Position numbers and translations under genes: made by a program
Part shown: positions 28,162-36,679 of the stretch, one piece after another
Numbering within the stretch: the stretch's first letter is position 1
Layout: every line of letters begins with the position of its first letter
Source of the DNA: Oceanimonas baumannii
GTDB taxonomy: Bacteria; Pseudomonadota; Gammaproteobacteria; Enterobacterales; Aeromonadaceae
Direction: 5' to 3'
DNA length: 64,000 nt
Assembly (NCBI RefSeq): GCF_002245495.1
Contig: NZ_NQJF01000004.1
Span: 186,001 to 250,000, forward strand
The notes under the pieces: model-generated
Databases searched by the model: none
Told to the model about the DNA's origin: nothing
What the model saw: only the letters and a program-made list of their open reading frames with translations

Positions 28162-29169
28162 TTAACGAAACAAGGGTGCATACAACAGCCCCCCACGGGA
28201 CCATGGCTGATTCAGCCCGGCCGGTATGTTAACCGGCGTACCCGGGCCAAAGTGCCGCTGATAGATTTCACTGTAATTTCCCACACTTTTAATCGCCTGC
28301 AACGCCCAGTCGGCGGGCAGCCCCAGATGCTTCCCCAAGGCACCATCAGTACCCAGCAGGTTCCGAATTTCCCTGTCGGGACTGGTTCTGGCTTCAGCAT
28401 CAACGCTTTTCTGCGTAATGTTTTTCTCATCCGCCAGGATCAGGGCATGCACCACAGCACGAATTACCCGCTGCCAGCGGGCATCGTCGTTTCGCACCAT
28501 GGGGCCAATGGGCTCACGGGAGAACAGTTCGGGCAAAATAAGATAGTTATCAGGATTGTCAGCCCGGTGTGCCCGGTTAATGGCAAGATTAATACGATCG
28601 GCAGTGTAAACTTCACAATTCCCCCTGAAAAACGCATCGCCATTGGACGGCTGAACCCGGGCATTAATTTGATACTTGTTAAGCAAAAACAGTAGGTTAC
28701 TGTGAGTTGTGGTGTTTTCGGTAACACAGATGGCTTTGCCATTCAGGTCGGCAAGCCCGGTAATGTCTGAATCCTTGCGTACCATCAGCGCCTGCCCATC
28801 AAACAGATAAACAGCCGGGAAGGCCACCTGATATGCATCCTCCCGTTCAAGGGTCCAGGTCGCGCTGTACATAACTACATCACTGCGTTTTTGTTGCAGT
28901 GTGGTAAAGCGGCTGGTGGCATCGACTTCCACAAATTGTACTCGCTCGGGATTACCGAACAGGGCCGCTGCGACGGCACGGCAGAAGTCTACATAGAAGC
29001 CGCGCCAGACGCCGTTTTCATCAATGGCACTGCGCCCGGGATCGTCAGGAAACACCCCGCAGCGAATATCGCCATGGCGCATCACTTCCTCCAGTGTACC
29101 GGCCTGTACAGAGCCAACCCACGTACCTATCAACACCAGTAAAGCACTAACCATTGTTCTTATTATCAT
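28162..29169 (-). CDS. Orphan amino-acid-type periplasmic binding protein (AapJ-like)
   Basis: A 335-residue family-3 solute-binding protein. A signal peptide (about 1-23, ending SVQA) is followed by LEEVMRHGDIRCGVFPDDPG, GFYVDFCRAVAAALFG, VDATSRFTTLQQKRSDVVMYSATWTLERE and DLNGKAICVTENTTT. These follow the AapJ/general L-amino-acid group. No permease or ATPase is near. Instead a membrane GGDEF protein follows 35 bp downstream, suggesting a periplasmic ligand sensor for c-di-GMP signalling (inference). Confidence 0.85.
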   Translation of the reverse strand: MIIRTMVSALLVLIGTWVGSVQAGTLEEVMRHGDIRCGVFPDDPGRSAIDENGVWRGFYVDFCRAVAAALFGNPERVQFVEVDATSRFTTLQQKRSDVVMYSATWTLEREDAYQVAFPAVYLFDGQALMVRKDSDITGLADLNGKAICVTENTTTHSNLLFLLNKYQINARVQPSNGDAFFRGNCEVYTADRINLAINRAHRADNPDNYLILPELFSREPIGPMVRNDDARWQRVIRAVVHALILADEKNITQKSVDAEARTSPDREIRNLLGTDGALGKHLGLPADWALQAIKSVGNYSEIYQRHFGPGTPVNIPAGLNQPWSRGGLLYAPLFR

Positions 29170-29348
29170 TTTTCATCCTGATATCGTCGTCCATTAACTC
29201 GCACCTGCATATTTTATGATGACAGAAAAACGCAGGATTGCCGTTATTTATGATCTGAGACCGCAGGGCCCCCGGCCACACCATGACTGTCAAAAAAAAC
29301 AATAGCCACCATACTGAACATGGTCTGTTGCGAAGGAGCAGCCACACC

Positions 29349-30446
29349 ATGTTACGATTTTTATTAGGTCTGTTGATCCTGTTGTCAGGATGGGTCATAT
29401 CAGTACCGCTCAATGCACAATGGCAAACCGTCACCCTGGTTGAAGGACTTAAACACCCTTGGGGACTGGCTGAGCTGCCCGATGGCAGCCTGCTGATCAC
29501 CGAGCGCAGAGGCCGCTTGCTGCACCTGTCGCCAGAGGGCAGGCAAAGGTATGTCAGTGGCCTTCCGGAGATTGCCAGCGGAGGTCAGGGCGGACTGCTG
29601 GACATTGTGCTGCACCCTGCCTTCAGCGAAAACAGGCTGATCTATTTCAGCTTCAGTCAACCAGGTCCGGGGGGAGCCGGTACGGCTGTAGCCAGGGGCA
29701 AATTTCATCAGCACCGGTTAAGCGAGTTGCGCATCATGTTTGAGCAGGTCCCCAAAACCCATGGCCGGGCTCACTTTGGCTCACGTCTTAGCTTTTATAA
29801 CGAGCACTATCTTTTTATTACCACGGGCGATCGCTATCACAGTCGCGGGCAGGCACAAGCACTCGACAACCACCTCGGCAAGGTGATCCGCCTGCACGAT
29901 GATGGCCGCGTGCCAGCCGATAACCCTTTTGTTGATACGCCCGGAGCACAACCGGAAATCTGGAGTCTGGGCCACCGCAATGTGCAGGGAGCCGCGATTA
30001 ACCCCGAGACCGGCCAACTCTGGATCCACGAGCACGGCCCCCAGGGAGGGGATGAAGTCAATCGCATTCAGAAAGCGGGCAATTATGGCTGGCCGGTGGT
30101 GACCTTCGGTAAAGAATATGGCGGGGGCAGCATCGGCGAAGGGACCCGCAAGGACGGCATGATGGATCCGCTCTGGGTATGGGTTCCTTCTATCGCTCCT
30201 TCGGGCATGCTGTTTTATTCCGGAGACGCTTTTCCTCAGTGGAAGGGTAACCTGTTTATCGGCGCACTGGCCGGACGAAAACTGCTCAGACTGGAGCTGA
30301 ACAAAAACCAGATCACTGGCGAACATCATTTACTGACAGAACTGAATGCACGTATTCGGGCTCTGCTGCAGGCGGCAGACGGCGGTATTTATATTTTGAC
30401 CGACGAAAACAATGGCCGCCTGCTTAAGCTGCTGCCGGACAGGTGA
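29349..30446 (+). CDS. PQQ-dependent aldose sugar dehydrogenase (YliI/Asd-like)
   Basis: A periplasmic six-bladed beta-propeller quinoprotein oxidising aldoses; 365 residues from the chosen ATG with a signal peptide (LLGLLILLSGWVISVPLNA). Family motifs are HPWGLAELPDGSLLITERRG, GGQGGLLDIVLHP, HFGSRLSFY...FITTGDR, LGHRNVQGAAINPETGQLW, EHGPQGGDEVNRI and the calcium/PQQ-site region NYGWPVVTFGKEY. The start at 29349 (AAGGAG upstream, leads straight into the signal peptide) is preferred over 29283. PQQ synthesis genes are not in the window. Confidence 0.9.
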   Translation: MLRFLLGLLILLSGWVISVPLNAQWQTVTLVEGLKHPWGLAELPDGSLLITERRGRLLHLSPEGRQRYVSGLPEIASGGQGGLLDIVLHPAFSENRLIYFSFSQPGPGGAGTAVARGKFHQHRLSELRIMFEQVPKTHGRAHFGSRLSFYNEHYLFITTGDRYHSRGQAQALDNHLGKVIRLHDDGRVPADNPFVDTPGAQPEIWSLGHRNVQGAAINPETGQLWIHEHGPQGGDEVNRIQKAGNYGWPVVTFGKEYGGGSIGEGTRKDGMMDPLWVWVPSIAPSGMLFYSGDAFPQWKGNLFIGALAGRKLLRLELNKNQITGEHHLLTELNARIRALLQAADGGIYILTDENNGRLLKLLPDR

Positions 30447-30531
30447 AGGGCTGACCTTGAACGTAAAATGGGGTAACCTGTAACAACTGTTTTTTATTTC
30501 GGTTACCTTTGTAAACAATAAGGAAGACAAT

Positions 30532-30981
30532 ATGAGCGACAAGATCTGGAATGTCTATCTGTCCGGTGAAATCCATACTGACTGGCGCGAACAAATTATA
30601 ACAGGCTGTGAAACCAAAGGTCTGAAAGTACGCTTCAGCTCCGCCGTAACCGATCACGATGCCAGCGACATGGTCGGTGTCAACATTCTGGGCTCTGAAG
30701 AAGATAACTTCTGGCGTGACCGCAAGTCCTCCGGAATTAACAGTATTCGTACTTCAACTCACATCAGGGAAGCAGATCTGGTCGTGGTTCGCTTTGGCCC
30801 CAAATACAAACAATGGAACGCCGCCTTTGATGCCGGCTTTGCCGTGGCTTCCGGTGTTCCCATTATCACCTTGCACGATGCGGAAAATGATCACCCGCTG
30901 AAAGAAGTCGACGAAGCCGCCAAGGCAACCTGTCGTCATCCCGCACAGGTGGTGGACATTCTGGCTTACCTGATGTCCTGA
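30532..30981 (+). CDS. YtoQ family protein
   Basis: A 149-residue cytosolic protein of the YtoQ family (nucleoside 2-deoxyribosyltransferase-like fold), function unknown. Typical stretches are VYLSGEIHTDWREQI, RFSSAVTDHDASDMVG, NSIRTSTHIREADLVVVRFGPKYKQWNAAFDAGFA (no break) and PLKEVDEAAKATCRHPAQVVDIL. AAGGAAGACA precedes the ATG. Single gene followed by a terminator. Confidence 0.9.
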   Translation: MSDKIWNVYLSGEIHTDWREQIITGCETKGLKVRFSSAVTDHDASDMVGVNILGSEEDNFWRDRKSSGINSIRTSTHIREADLVVVRFGPKYKQWNAAFDAGFAVASGVPIITLHDAENDHPLKEVDEAAKATCRHPAQVVDILAYLMS

Positions 30982-31001
30982 TTTTTGCGTAGATCGTATC
31001 C

Positions 31002-31028
31002 AAACGGAGCCTTAATGGCTCCGTTTTT
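31002..31028 (+). terminator. Rho-independent terminator after ytoQ
   Basis: AAACGGAGCC-TTAAT-GGCTCCGTTTTTA, 20 bp after the stop codon. Confidence 0.92.
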
Positions 31029-31136
31029 ATTTCCATGTGCCGGGTTTTGTCGGTGTGTATACCGTATCTGCCTTTTTCCTTTCTCTTCTGCCTTACACTT
31101 AACAATGAATCTATTGAGAAAAAGAAGGCATCTAAA

Positions 31137-31535
31137 ATGATCCGGTTTGCCGTGCTACTGTTTACATTGGCCAGCCCGCTGATGGTCCCAGCCCTGGTCC
31201 ACAGCGAGCCTGCGCAGCAGGCTCGTACCGGTAATGGTTCCGTCTGGATAGATGTGAGAAGTGCGGAAGAATATCAGCAGGATCACCTGCCAGGTGCCGT
31301 GCTGATCCCCCACACTCGCATTGCCCGGGGAGTCAGCGAACACTATCCGAACCGGAACACCCCCATTAACCTTTATGGTGCCGGCGGCCCCCGCTCACGT
31401 ATGGCCATGGAAGCCCTGCAGGCCCTGGGCTATAACCGGGTGGAGGATTTTGGCAGTCTGAACACCATTCGTGGTATTGAGCCAGCCCCGGCTGCCGTGT
31501 TGCAGACAGTCAGCCACCATATTACCGGCGAGTAA
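31137..31535 (+). CDS. Periplasmic rhodanese-domain protein lacking the catalytic cysteine
   Basis: A 132-residue secreted protein: signal peptide (about 1-22, ending ALVHS), then a single rhodanese domain with VWIDVRSAEEYQQDHLPGAVLIPH and MAMEALQALGYNRVEDFGSL. In the active-site loop, where PspE-type rhodaneses read YC..G.RS, this protein reads LYGAGGPRSR: the cysteine is replaced by glycine. The mature sequence contains no cysteine at all, so sulfurtransferase activity is not expected; a binding role is more likely. The start is chosen for the signal peptide and the GAAGG upstream. It converges on the NhaP2 gene with 3 bp between. Confidence 0.85.
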   Translation: MIRFAVLLFTLASPLMVPALVHSEPAQQARTGNGSVWIDVRSAEEYQQDHLPGAVLIPHTRIARGVSEHYPNRNTPINLYGAGGPRSRMAMEALQALGYNRVEDFGSLNTIRGIEPAPAAVLQTVSHHITGE

Positions 31536-31538
31536 GCC

Positions 31539-33260
31539 TTAACCCGCTTCAAACTCCCGCAGGCCGGCTTTCAGCACACGGTCTCCGTCCACGTCGGCCA
31601 CCGTCCATACCATGCCATAACGTTCAAAGTGATCCCCCACCACCGGGTGACCACTGCTGTAAGTCAGCATAAATTCACCCAGGGTCATGTTCATTTCGGC
31701 GGCAGAGACGTCCACGCCATACATCAGCGCCACATCTCCCATGCGGGCATCGGCATCCAGAATAAAGTCACCAAAGAAGGCACGGGCTTTTTCCCGGGCC
31801 ACATCCAGATCGCCACCAAACATATTGTTCAGGGTTTTCAGATGGGTACTACGCCCAATCACACAAAGTACGTCATTCATCGCCAGTCGGGTGCTACCCG
31901 AGGCAGGCAGCAGATGCTCTCCACGAAAAACCGCTGCGACCCGGCAATGAGGCGGAAAAGTCAGCTGGCGCACCACGATACCGTCGAGTGACTGACTTTC
32001 CACCTGATAGAGAAACATTTCAAAGTCATCTTCCTTAAAAATACCCAGCATGGAGCGACGTTTGGGAGCCGGCTCGGGCGGTACTTCCACTTCCAGCCAG
32101 CGGGCCATGGGCGGCAGACTGGAGCCCTGTACCAGCAACGAAATCAGCACCACAAAGAAAGCTACATTAAATAGCATGCCGCCTTCCTCAATGCCGGCCA
32201 TTAGCGGGAATATGGCCAGAACAATCGGAACGGCACCGCGCAGCCCCACCCAAGAGATAAATCCCAGCTCCCGGGCATTGAAACGAAAAAATGGCAGCAA
32301 CGATGCCAATACTGCTACCGGTCTCGCAATAAAAATCATGGCCAGGGCAATCAGGCTGGCAGGCAAGGCCATAGCCCACATGTCGGTGGGTGAAATCAGC
32401 AACCCCAGCACCAGGAACAGGCCAATCTGGCTGAGCCAGGCCAGACCATCAAATACCGGCAAAATAGACTCCAGGTTACGCAACCGGGAATTGCCCAGTA
32501 CCAGCCCTGCCAGATAAACCGCCAGAAAACCACTGCCTTGCAAAAGAGCAGTCACCGCAAACAGGGTTAAGCCAAACCCGGTCACCAGCAGCGGATATAA
32601 CCCCGATGCCAGGCTGATCCGGCGAATAAGTTGCACCAGCAACTGCCCCCCCAGTAGCCCTGCCAGAGCCCCTATCCCCAGCTGGCTCAGTAAAAACAAC
32701 AGCGCCTCACCAGGGCCGCTCATTTCACCGGTAATCAGCGCAATCAGCGTCAGGGTAAGGAAAATGGCCATGGGATCGTTGGTGCCTGATTCAATTTCCA
32801 GCGAGGCACCCACCCGCTGGTTAAGCTGCATTCCCCTGCCTCCCAGCAGAGAAAATACCGCAGCCGCATCGGTAGACCCTACAATGGCTCCCAGCAACAG
32901 CCCCTGCAGCCAGCCCAGGTCAAGAATATATACCGCCAGCACACCGGTAATACCGCTGGTGATCAGGACCCCCAGAGTTGCCAGGCTAAGCGCCGGCTTC
33001 AGACCAACCCTGAACGTCTCCATCCGCGTTCGCATGCCGCCATCCAGCAAAATAATGGCCAGCGCCAGGTTGCCCACCGAATAAGCCAGAGAATAACTTT
33101 CGAACCTGATCCCACCGGGGCCACTCTCACCGGCCAGCATGCCGATTACCAGAAAAATAAGCAGAATGGGGATACCGGAGCGTGCCGACACCAGAGTAGC
33201 CAGTACACTCAGACACAGCAGAACGCCGGCCAGAAGAAACAGATGTTCGATATTATCCAA
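31539..33260 (-). CDS. cvrA: Potassium/proton antiporter NhaP2/CvrA type
   Basis: A 573-residue CPA1 antiporter extruding K+ (or Na+) in exchange for protons. About 12-13 membrane helices occupy residues 1-390, with GAIVGSTDAAAVFSLLGGRG and EIESGTNDPMAIFLT holding the conserved ion-site Asp and Asn-Asp. A cytoplasmic tail follows with a TrkA-C-like domain (about 405-490) and a CorC/HlyC-type module (about 500-570). This layout and length match NhaP2/YcgO. It starts with TTG at 33260 (CTGGAAT upstream); no ATG or GTG fits the N-terminus DNIEHLFLLAGV. Confidence 0.92.
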   Translation of the reverse strand: MDNIEHLFLLAGVLLCLSVLATLVSARSGIPILLIFLVIGMLAGESGPGGIRFESYSLAYSVGNLALAIILLDGGMRTRMETFRVGLKPALSLATLGVLITSGITGVLAVYILDLGWLQGLLLGAIVGSTDAAAVFSLLGGRGMQLNQRVGASLEIESGTNDPMAIFLTLTLIALITGEMSGPGEALLFLLSQLGIGALAGLLGGQLLVQLIRRISLASGLYPLLVTGFGLTLFAVTALLQGSGFLAVYLAGLVLGNSRLRNLESILPVFDGLAWLSQIGLFLVLGLLISPTDMWAMALPASLIALAMIFIARPVAVLASLLPFFRFNARELGFISWVGLRGAVPIVLAIFPLMAGIEEGGMLFNVAFFVVLISLLVQGSSLPPMARWLEVEVPPEPAPKRRSMLGIFKEDDFEMFLYQVESQSLDGIVVRQLTFPPHCRVAAVFRGEHLLPASGSTRLAMNDVLCVIGRSTHLKTLNNMFGGDLDVAREKARAFFGDFILDADARMGDVALMYGVDVSAAEMNMTLGEFMLTYSSGHPVVGDHFERYGMVWTVADVDGDRVLKAGLREFEAG

Positions 33261-33298
33261 TACAGTGATTCCAGTATTTTTTATATAGTTATGTTATA

Positions 33299-34156
33299 TC
33301 ACAGCCGAGGCTGGCAAGGATCCGTGTTTTTCTGCACCGGCGCCGACTGTCGGCGCAATGCTGCTCCCAGGGTATAAAAATAACGGCTGAAGGCAGCGTT
33401 GCAACGGGCACGCTGCGCTCCCTCCGGATACAGTCCCAGCTCAGCCTCCCGAGAGGCTTTGGTGCCTTTAACCAGAAAGCTGTTTTTTAGCGTTGCGTCT
33501 TGCACAAACGCTTCAAAAGCCCGGGCACACAGCTCCTCGGGCTGGCTGTAATAAAGTATGCCGTGGTGCTTGTCCATCTCGGCAGAGGCCCGAAACAACG
33601 GGCTTGGCCGGCAGCCCTCTTCGTCCAGCAGCACGGCAGTGAAACAATTAAACAGCAAATCATTGAGCGGATGAGACACCATACTGGCGCCATTCAGCCA
33701 GGCATGTGATGCAAATGCATTGCTGCCGAGGCCATCAAAGGCATGACTACAAATATAATGGTCAAAAGCATGAAACCATTCATGCGCAATACTGCCTGGA
33801 CCGGCGTTTTTTGCCAGAGCAAAGCTTCGGGTAGCCGGCCGGTAATGGGCACTGATCCCCGGACGCCCCCCGATACCATATTGCAATGAAAGGGAGCCAC
33901 GCAGAGAGATCAGCAGCTCCGGCCCCTGCAAAATCAGCATGAGGTCACACAGGGCATGATAAAAGTGACTGGCAGCAGCGTCGCGTTCAGGCCGGGTAAC
34001 CCAGCGACCGATTTCAATACGACGAAAATCAAAACGCCGGCGGATCAATACAAAATCCACCGGCTCTCCCTGAGTGTGATCAGGGCCATTACGGTAAAAA
34101 GGGTGTTGCTGCAAGTAACCGGCCTTTTCTCGCGCTACGGACGATAAGACCAGCAT
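33299..34156 (-). CDS. Zincin-like conserved protein (CLCA_X-type)
   Basis: A 285-residue protein of unknown role, resembling proteins I know under the name CLCA_X family in marine Gammaproteobacteria. It has a probable metallopeptidase motif GSIAHEWFHAFDHYI (HExxH, about residues 122-136), with a later Glu in EELCARAFEAFVQD (about 207-220) as candidate third ligand. The arrangement recalls LPD1-like zincins of phage and plasmid polyproteins. There is no signal peptide or membrane helix. It lies 38 bp upstream of cvrA on the same strand, possibly co-transcribed. Peptidase activity is inference. Confidence 0.65.
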   Translation of the reverse strand: MLVLSSVAREKAGYLQQHPFYRNGPDHTQGEPVDFVLIRRRFDFRRIEIGRWVTRPERDAAASHFYHALCDLMLILQGPELLISLRGSLSLQYGIGGRPGISAHYRPATRSFALAKNAGPGSIAHEWFHAFDHYICSHAFDGLGSNAFASHAWLNGASMVSHPLNDLLFNCFTAVLLDEEGCRPSPLFRASAEMDKHHGILYYSQPEELCARAFEAFVQDATLKNSFLVKGTKASREAELGLYPEGAQRARCNAAFSRYFYTLGAALRRQSAPVQKNTDPCQPRL

Positions 34157-34201
34157 ACTGCAAATATCTGCGCTTCAACACAGCGGAGACAAAAACCCGT
34201 T

Positions 34202-34363
34202 TCAGGGCCCTCGGCGTCCGGTAAACAAGCTGAGAATAAACAATACAATGCCCACGACAAATACCAGCTTGGCAGCCCCGGCGGCAGTACCGGCCACACC
34301 GGTAAATCCAAGCAGAGCAGCAAGAATGGCAATAATCAGAAAAGTAATTCCCCAGCTGAACAT
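34202..34363 (-). CDS. DUF1328 small membrane protein (YtjA-like)
   Basis: A 53-residue hydrophobic protein with two membrane helices: [20 protein letters not shown] and [18 protein letters not shown], typical of DUF1328. The start at 34363 (GGGAGAAACGTT upstream) fits the family N-terminus. It lies 62 bp downstream of the BON-domain gene, from which a strong hairpin separates it. Such pairs are common among envelope and osmotic stress genes; the role is unknown. Confidence 0.88.
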   Translation of the reverse strand: MFSWGITFLIIAILAALLGFTGVAGTAAGAAKLVFVVGIVLFILSLFTGRRGP

Positions 34364-34395
34364 AACGTTTCTCCCATGGTGTCTGTCAATGATTG

Positions 34396-34422
34396 TGGCC
34401 ACCCGTCAAACGGGTGGCCACT
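34396..34422. terminator. Strong hairpin after the BON-domain gene
   Basis: GTGGCCACCCGT-CAA-ACGGGTGGCCAC is a perfect 12-bp stem with a three-base loop, 4 bp after the BON stop codon. No T-tract follows, so it may be a processing or stabilising hairpin or a weak terminator between the BON and DUF1328 genes. Confidence 0.6.
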
Positions 34423-34425
34423 GCC

Positions 34426-35049
34426 TCAGTTCACCACTTTGAGATCGTTTTTCACCGTGCTGACACCCTCCACCTGACCGGCAAGCAGTGCCGCCTGCTC
34501 AGCCTGTTCGGCACTTTCTACCTCACCGCTCAGGTGCACCACACCGTTATCGGTTTCCACACCGACCTCCGTGCCCGCTACCACGCCATCGGCCAATAGC
34601 ACAGCCTTGACCTTGCCGGTGATCAGCGCATCACCCGCCAGGCCAGCCAGAGAACCCTTTTCTGCAACACCACCTGCTTTAACATGAAGCTGATCATCCA
34701 CGGATGTCACTCCCTTAATGTTACCGGCCACTTCCACTGCACGTTCGGCCTGCTCCTGCGACGGCACAAAGCCACTGAGGGTCACCTTGCCTTCTTTGGT
34801 TTCAGCTGAAATATCCACACTGGATACGCCTTCATCATTCAGCAGTGCCGACTTGACCTTGCCGGTAATCACACTGTCATTCATATAACTGCCGGCTTTA
34901 GCGGCGGCCTGCTCGGCTTTCTGCTGTGTCTGCTCTGCCGTGTCTTCCATTTTCGCAGCCAGCGACGATTCTGCCAGGGCGCTCCCTGCCACCATGGCGG
35001 AACTCATCACTACAGCCAGTACGGAACGAGAAAAAATAGACTTTTTCAT
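34426..35049 (-). CDS. Periplasmic BON-domain protein (OsmY-like)
   Basis: A 207-residue secreted protein: signal peptide (about 1-26, ending AGSALA), an alanine/glutamine-rich helix (AEQTQQKAEQAAAKAG), then two BON domains. BON1 (about 58-123) carries DSVITGKVKSALLND and VTLSGFVPSQEQAERAVEVA; BON2 (about 137-205) has DALITGKVKAVLLADG and VHLSGEVESAEQAEQAALLA. OsmY has the same two-BON layout and protects periplasmic proteins under osmotic stress. GGAGGATAAGC precedes the ATG. Confidence 0.9.
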   Translation of the reverse strand: MKKSIFSRSVLAVVMSSAMVAGSALAESSLAAKMEDTAEQTQQKAEQAAAKAGSYMNDSVITGKVKSALLNDEGVSSVDISAETKEGKVTLSGFVPSQEQAERAVEVAGNIKGVTSVDDQLHVKAGGVAEKGSLAGLAGDALITGKVKAVLLADGVVAGTEVGVETDNGVVHLSGEVESAEQAEQAALLAGQVEGVSTVKNDLKVVN

Positions 35050-35411
35050 GCTTATCCTCCGGTAGTAAACGTGATTGCCCCATGGGGCTTGTCATTGATG
35101 CAAATGATCATGACCACCTGCACCAAGTGCCTATCACTATTAAATCCCGGCGCCATCATTTCAAGGAAGAGCAGGACGGCTGCGAAACAGACTGACGGGA
35201 TATGATGACGACAATCTCTTTAATACTGTCTAAAACACCAAAAAATAAAATAAAAAGCCTTTATTATCAGCCGGTTAAGAAGGAGCATAATATCTCGACT
35301 GCAAACATAGTCACCCACCTGCCTGATGACAGGTCACTGAGCTGTCAGACTGTAATAAAAACGTCACATAAAAGCGGCATAGTGCGCGCATTATGATGAT
35401 GAGGATATATC
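35050..35411. other. Intergenic region between BON and Na/Pi genes
   Basis: This 362-bp AT-rich gap holds divergent promoters for the BON-domain gene (minus) and the Na/Pi carrier (plus). Apart from the possible Pho box at 35350-35367 and an imperfect inverted pair CTGATGACAG...CTGTCAG near 35323-35348, nothing is recognised; the short ORFs here lack ribosome sites and convincing composition. Confidence 0.5.
35350..35367 (+). promoter_or_regulatory. Possible PhoB (Pho box) site
   Basis: CTGTAATAAAAACGTCAC matches the 18-bp Pho box consensus (CTGTCATAWAWCTGTMAY) at about 15 positions and lies 44 bp before the Na/Pi carrier start. Phosphate starvation control would suit the gene. Single degenerate match judged by eye, so tentative. 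Confidence 0.45.
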
Positions 35412-36575
35412 ATGAGCACCGAAACCACTGCCCTGCCCACTTCCCCCCAGCAAGTACAGGGAACTTCCCGCTGGCTATCCTGGTTACTGGTCGCAACACT
35501 GGTTTACCTGCTGCTGGCGGCCGTAGGTGCCATTGGTGCCGGCTTTAAATCAGCCGCTGGTGACAATGCCAAAGCACTGTTTGAATTTGCCTCCAATCCA
35601 CTTATTTCCCTGATTATCGGTGTGGTTGCCACCGCACTGATCCAGAGCTCCAGTACCGTCACCTCCATTATTGTGGGCATGGTAGCCGGTGGCCTGCCGG
35701 TAGCCATTGCCATTCCCATGGTCATGGGAGCCAATATAGGCACGTCCCTTACCAGCACCCTGGTGAGCCTGGGACATGTGCGCAATGGTGACGAGTTCCG
35801 CCGTGCCTTTTCTGCCGCCACCGTCCATGACAGCTTCAATTTGCTGGCCGTCGCGATCGTATTGCCCCTGGAACTGCTGTTTCAGCCGCTGGCCCGCACT
35901 TCCGAGTGGCTGGCCGGTCTGCTGGTCAGTGATGCCAGCATGAGCATGGGCAACATAAACTTCATGAAAGCCCTGCTGGCTCCCGCTACCGGCTTAATGA
36001 AGGAAAGCGTTGCCTGGCTACCGGGAGTCTGGTCAGGCGTGGCGCTGATCCTGCTCGGTATTGGCATTATTCTGATGGTTGTGACTCAAATAGGTAACGT
36101 GTTGCGCACCCTGATGGAAGGTAAAGCCATGGGTATTCTGCGCACCGCTGTGGGTCGAGGCCCGGTCTCAGGTATGGCGTCTGGCACCCTGGTTACCGTA
36201 CTGGTGCAGTCCTCTTCAACCACCACATCCCTGATTGTACCGTTGGCCGGCTCTGGCATGTTCAGCCTGAAACAGGTGTACCCCTTTATTTTGGGCAGCA
36301 ATATCGGTACTACCATTACCGCTTTGCTGGCAGCCACTGCCATTACCGGTGATGCAGCCATGGTCGCATTGCAGATTGCCTTGGTACATTTGCTGTTTAA
36401 TGTCCTGGCCATTGCCCTGATTTATGTACTGCCCGTGCTGCGTGCCCTGCCCATGCACATGGCCGAACTGCTAGCCACCCAGGCGCAGCGTAATAAGGCT
36501 TATGTGGCAGCCTATATTGGCGGCGTATTCTTCGTCCTGCCCCTGGGTCTGGTCGGTCTCAGCCAATGGCTGTAA
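35412..36575 (+). CDS. Na+/phosphate cotransporter (NptA/PNaS family)
   Basis: A 387-residue inner-membrane Na/Pi symporter with two inverted repeats, each bearing the QSSS motif: ALIQSSSTVTSIIVGMVAGG (about 75-95) and VLVQSSSTTTSLIVPLAGSG (about 260-280). GANIGTSLTSTLVSLGH and GSNIGTTITALLAATA are the paired re-entrant segments. The gene lies downstream of a possible Pho box and ends before a terminator, so it is a single unit. Confidence 0.92.
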   Translation: MSTETTALPTSPQQVQGTSRWLSWLLVATLVYLLLAAVGAIGAGFKSAAGDNAKALFEFASNPLISLIIGVVATALIQSSSTVTSIIVGMVAGGLPVAIAIPMVMGANIGTSLTSTLVSLGHVRNGDEFRRAFSAATVHDSFNLLAVAIVLPLELLFQPLARTSEWLAGLLVSDASMSMGNINFMKALLAPATGLMKESVAWLPGVWSGVALILLGIGIILMVVTQIGNVLRTLMEGKAMGILRTAVGRGPVSGMASGTLVTVLVQSSSTTTSLIVPLAGSGMFSLKQVYPFILGSNIGTTITALLAATAITGDAAMVALQIALVHLLFNVLAIALIYVLPVLRALPMHMAELLATQAQRNKAYVAAYIGGVFFVLPLGLVGLSQWL

Positions 36576-36627
36576 GCCTTTAAATTCGCCCAGGCCTCTG
36601 ACTCCTCTCCGGGGTTGTGGCGTTATC

Positions 36628-36661
36628 AAAAGCAGGCGGCTAGAATGGCGCCTGCTTTTTT
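36628..36661 (+). terminator. Rho-independent terminator after the Na/Pi gene
   Basis: AAAAGCAGGCG-N10-CGCCTGCTTTTTT, 52 bp after the stop and 19 bp before the next start codon. Confidence 0.85.
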
Positions 36662-36679
36662 ATTGCCGGACAATACGCT

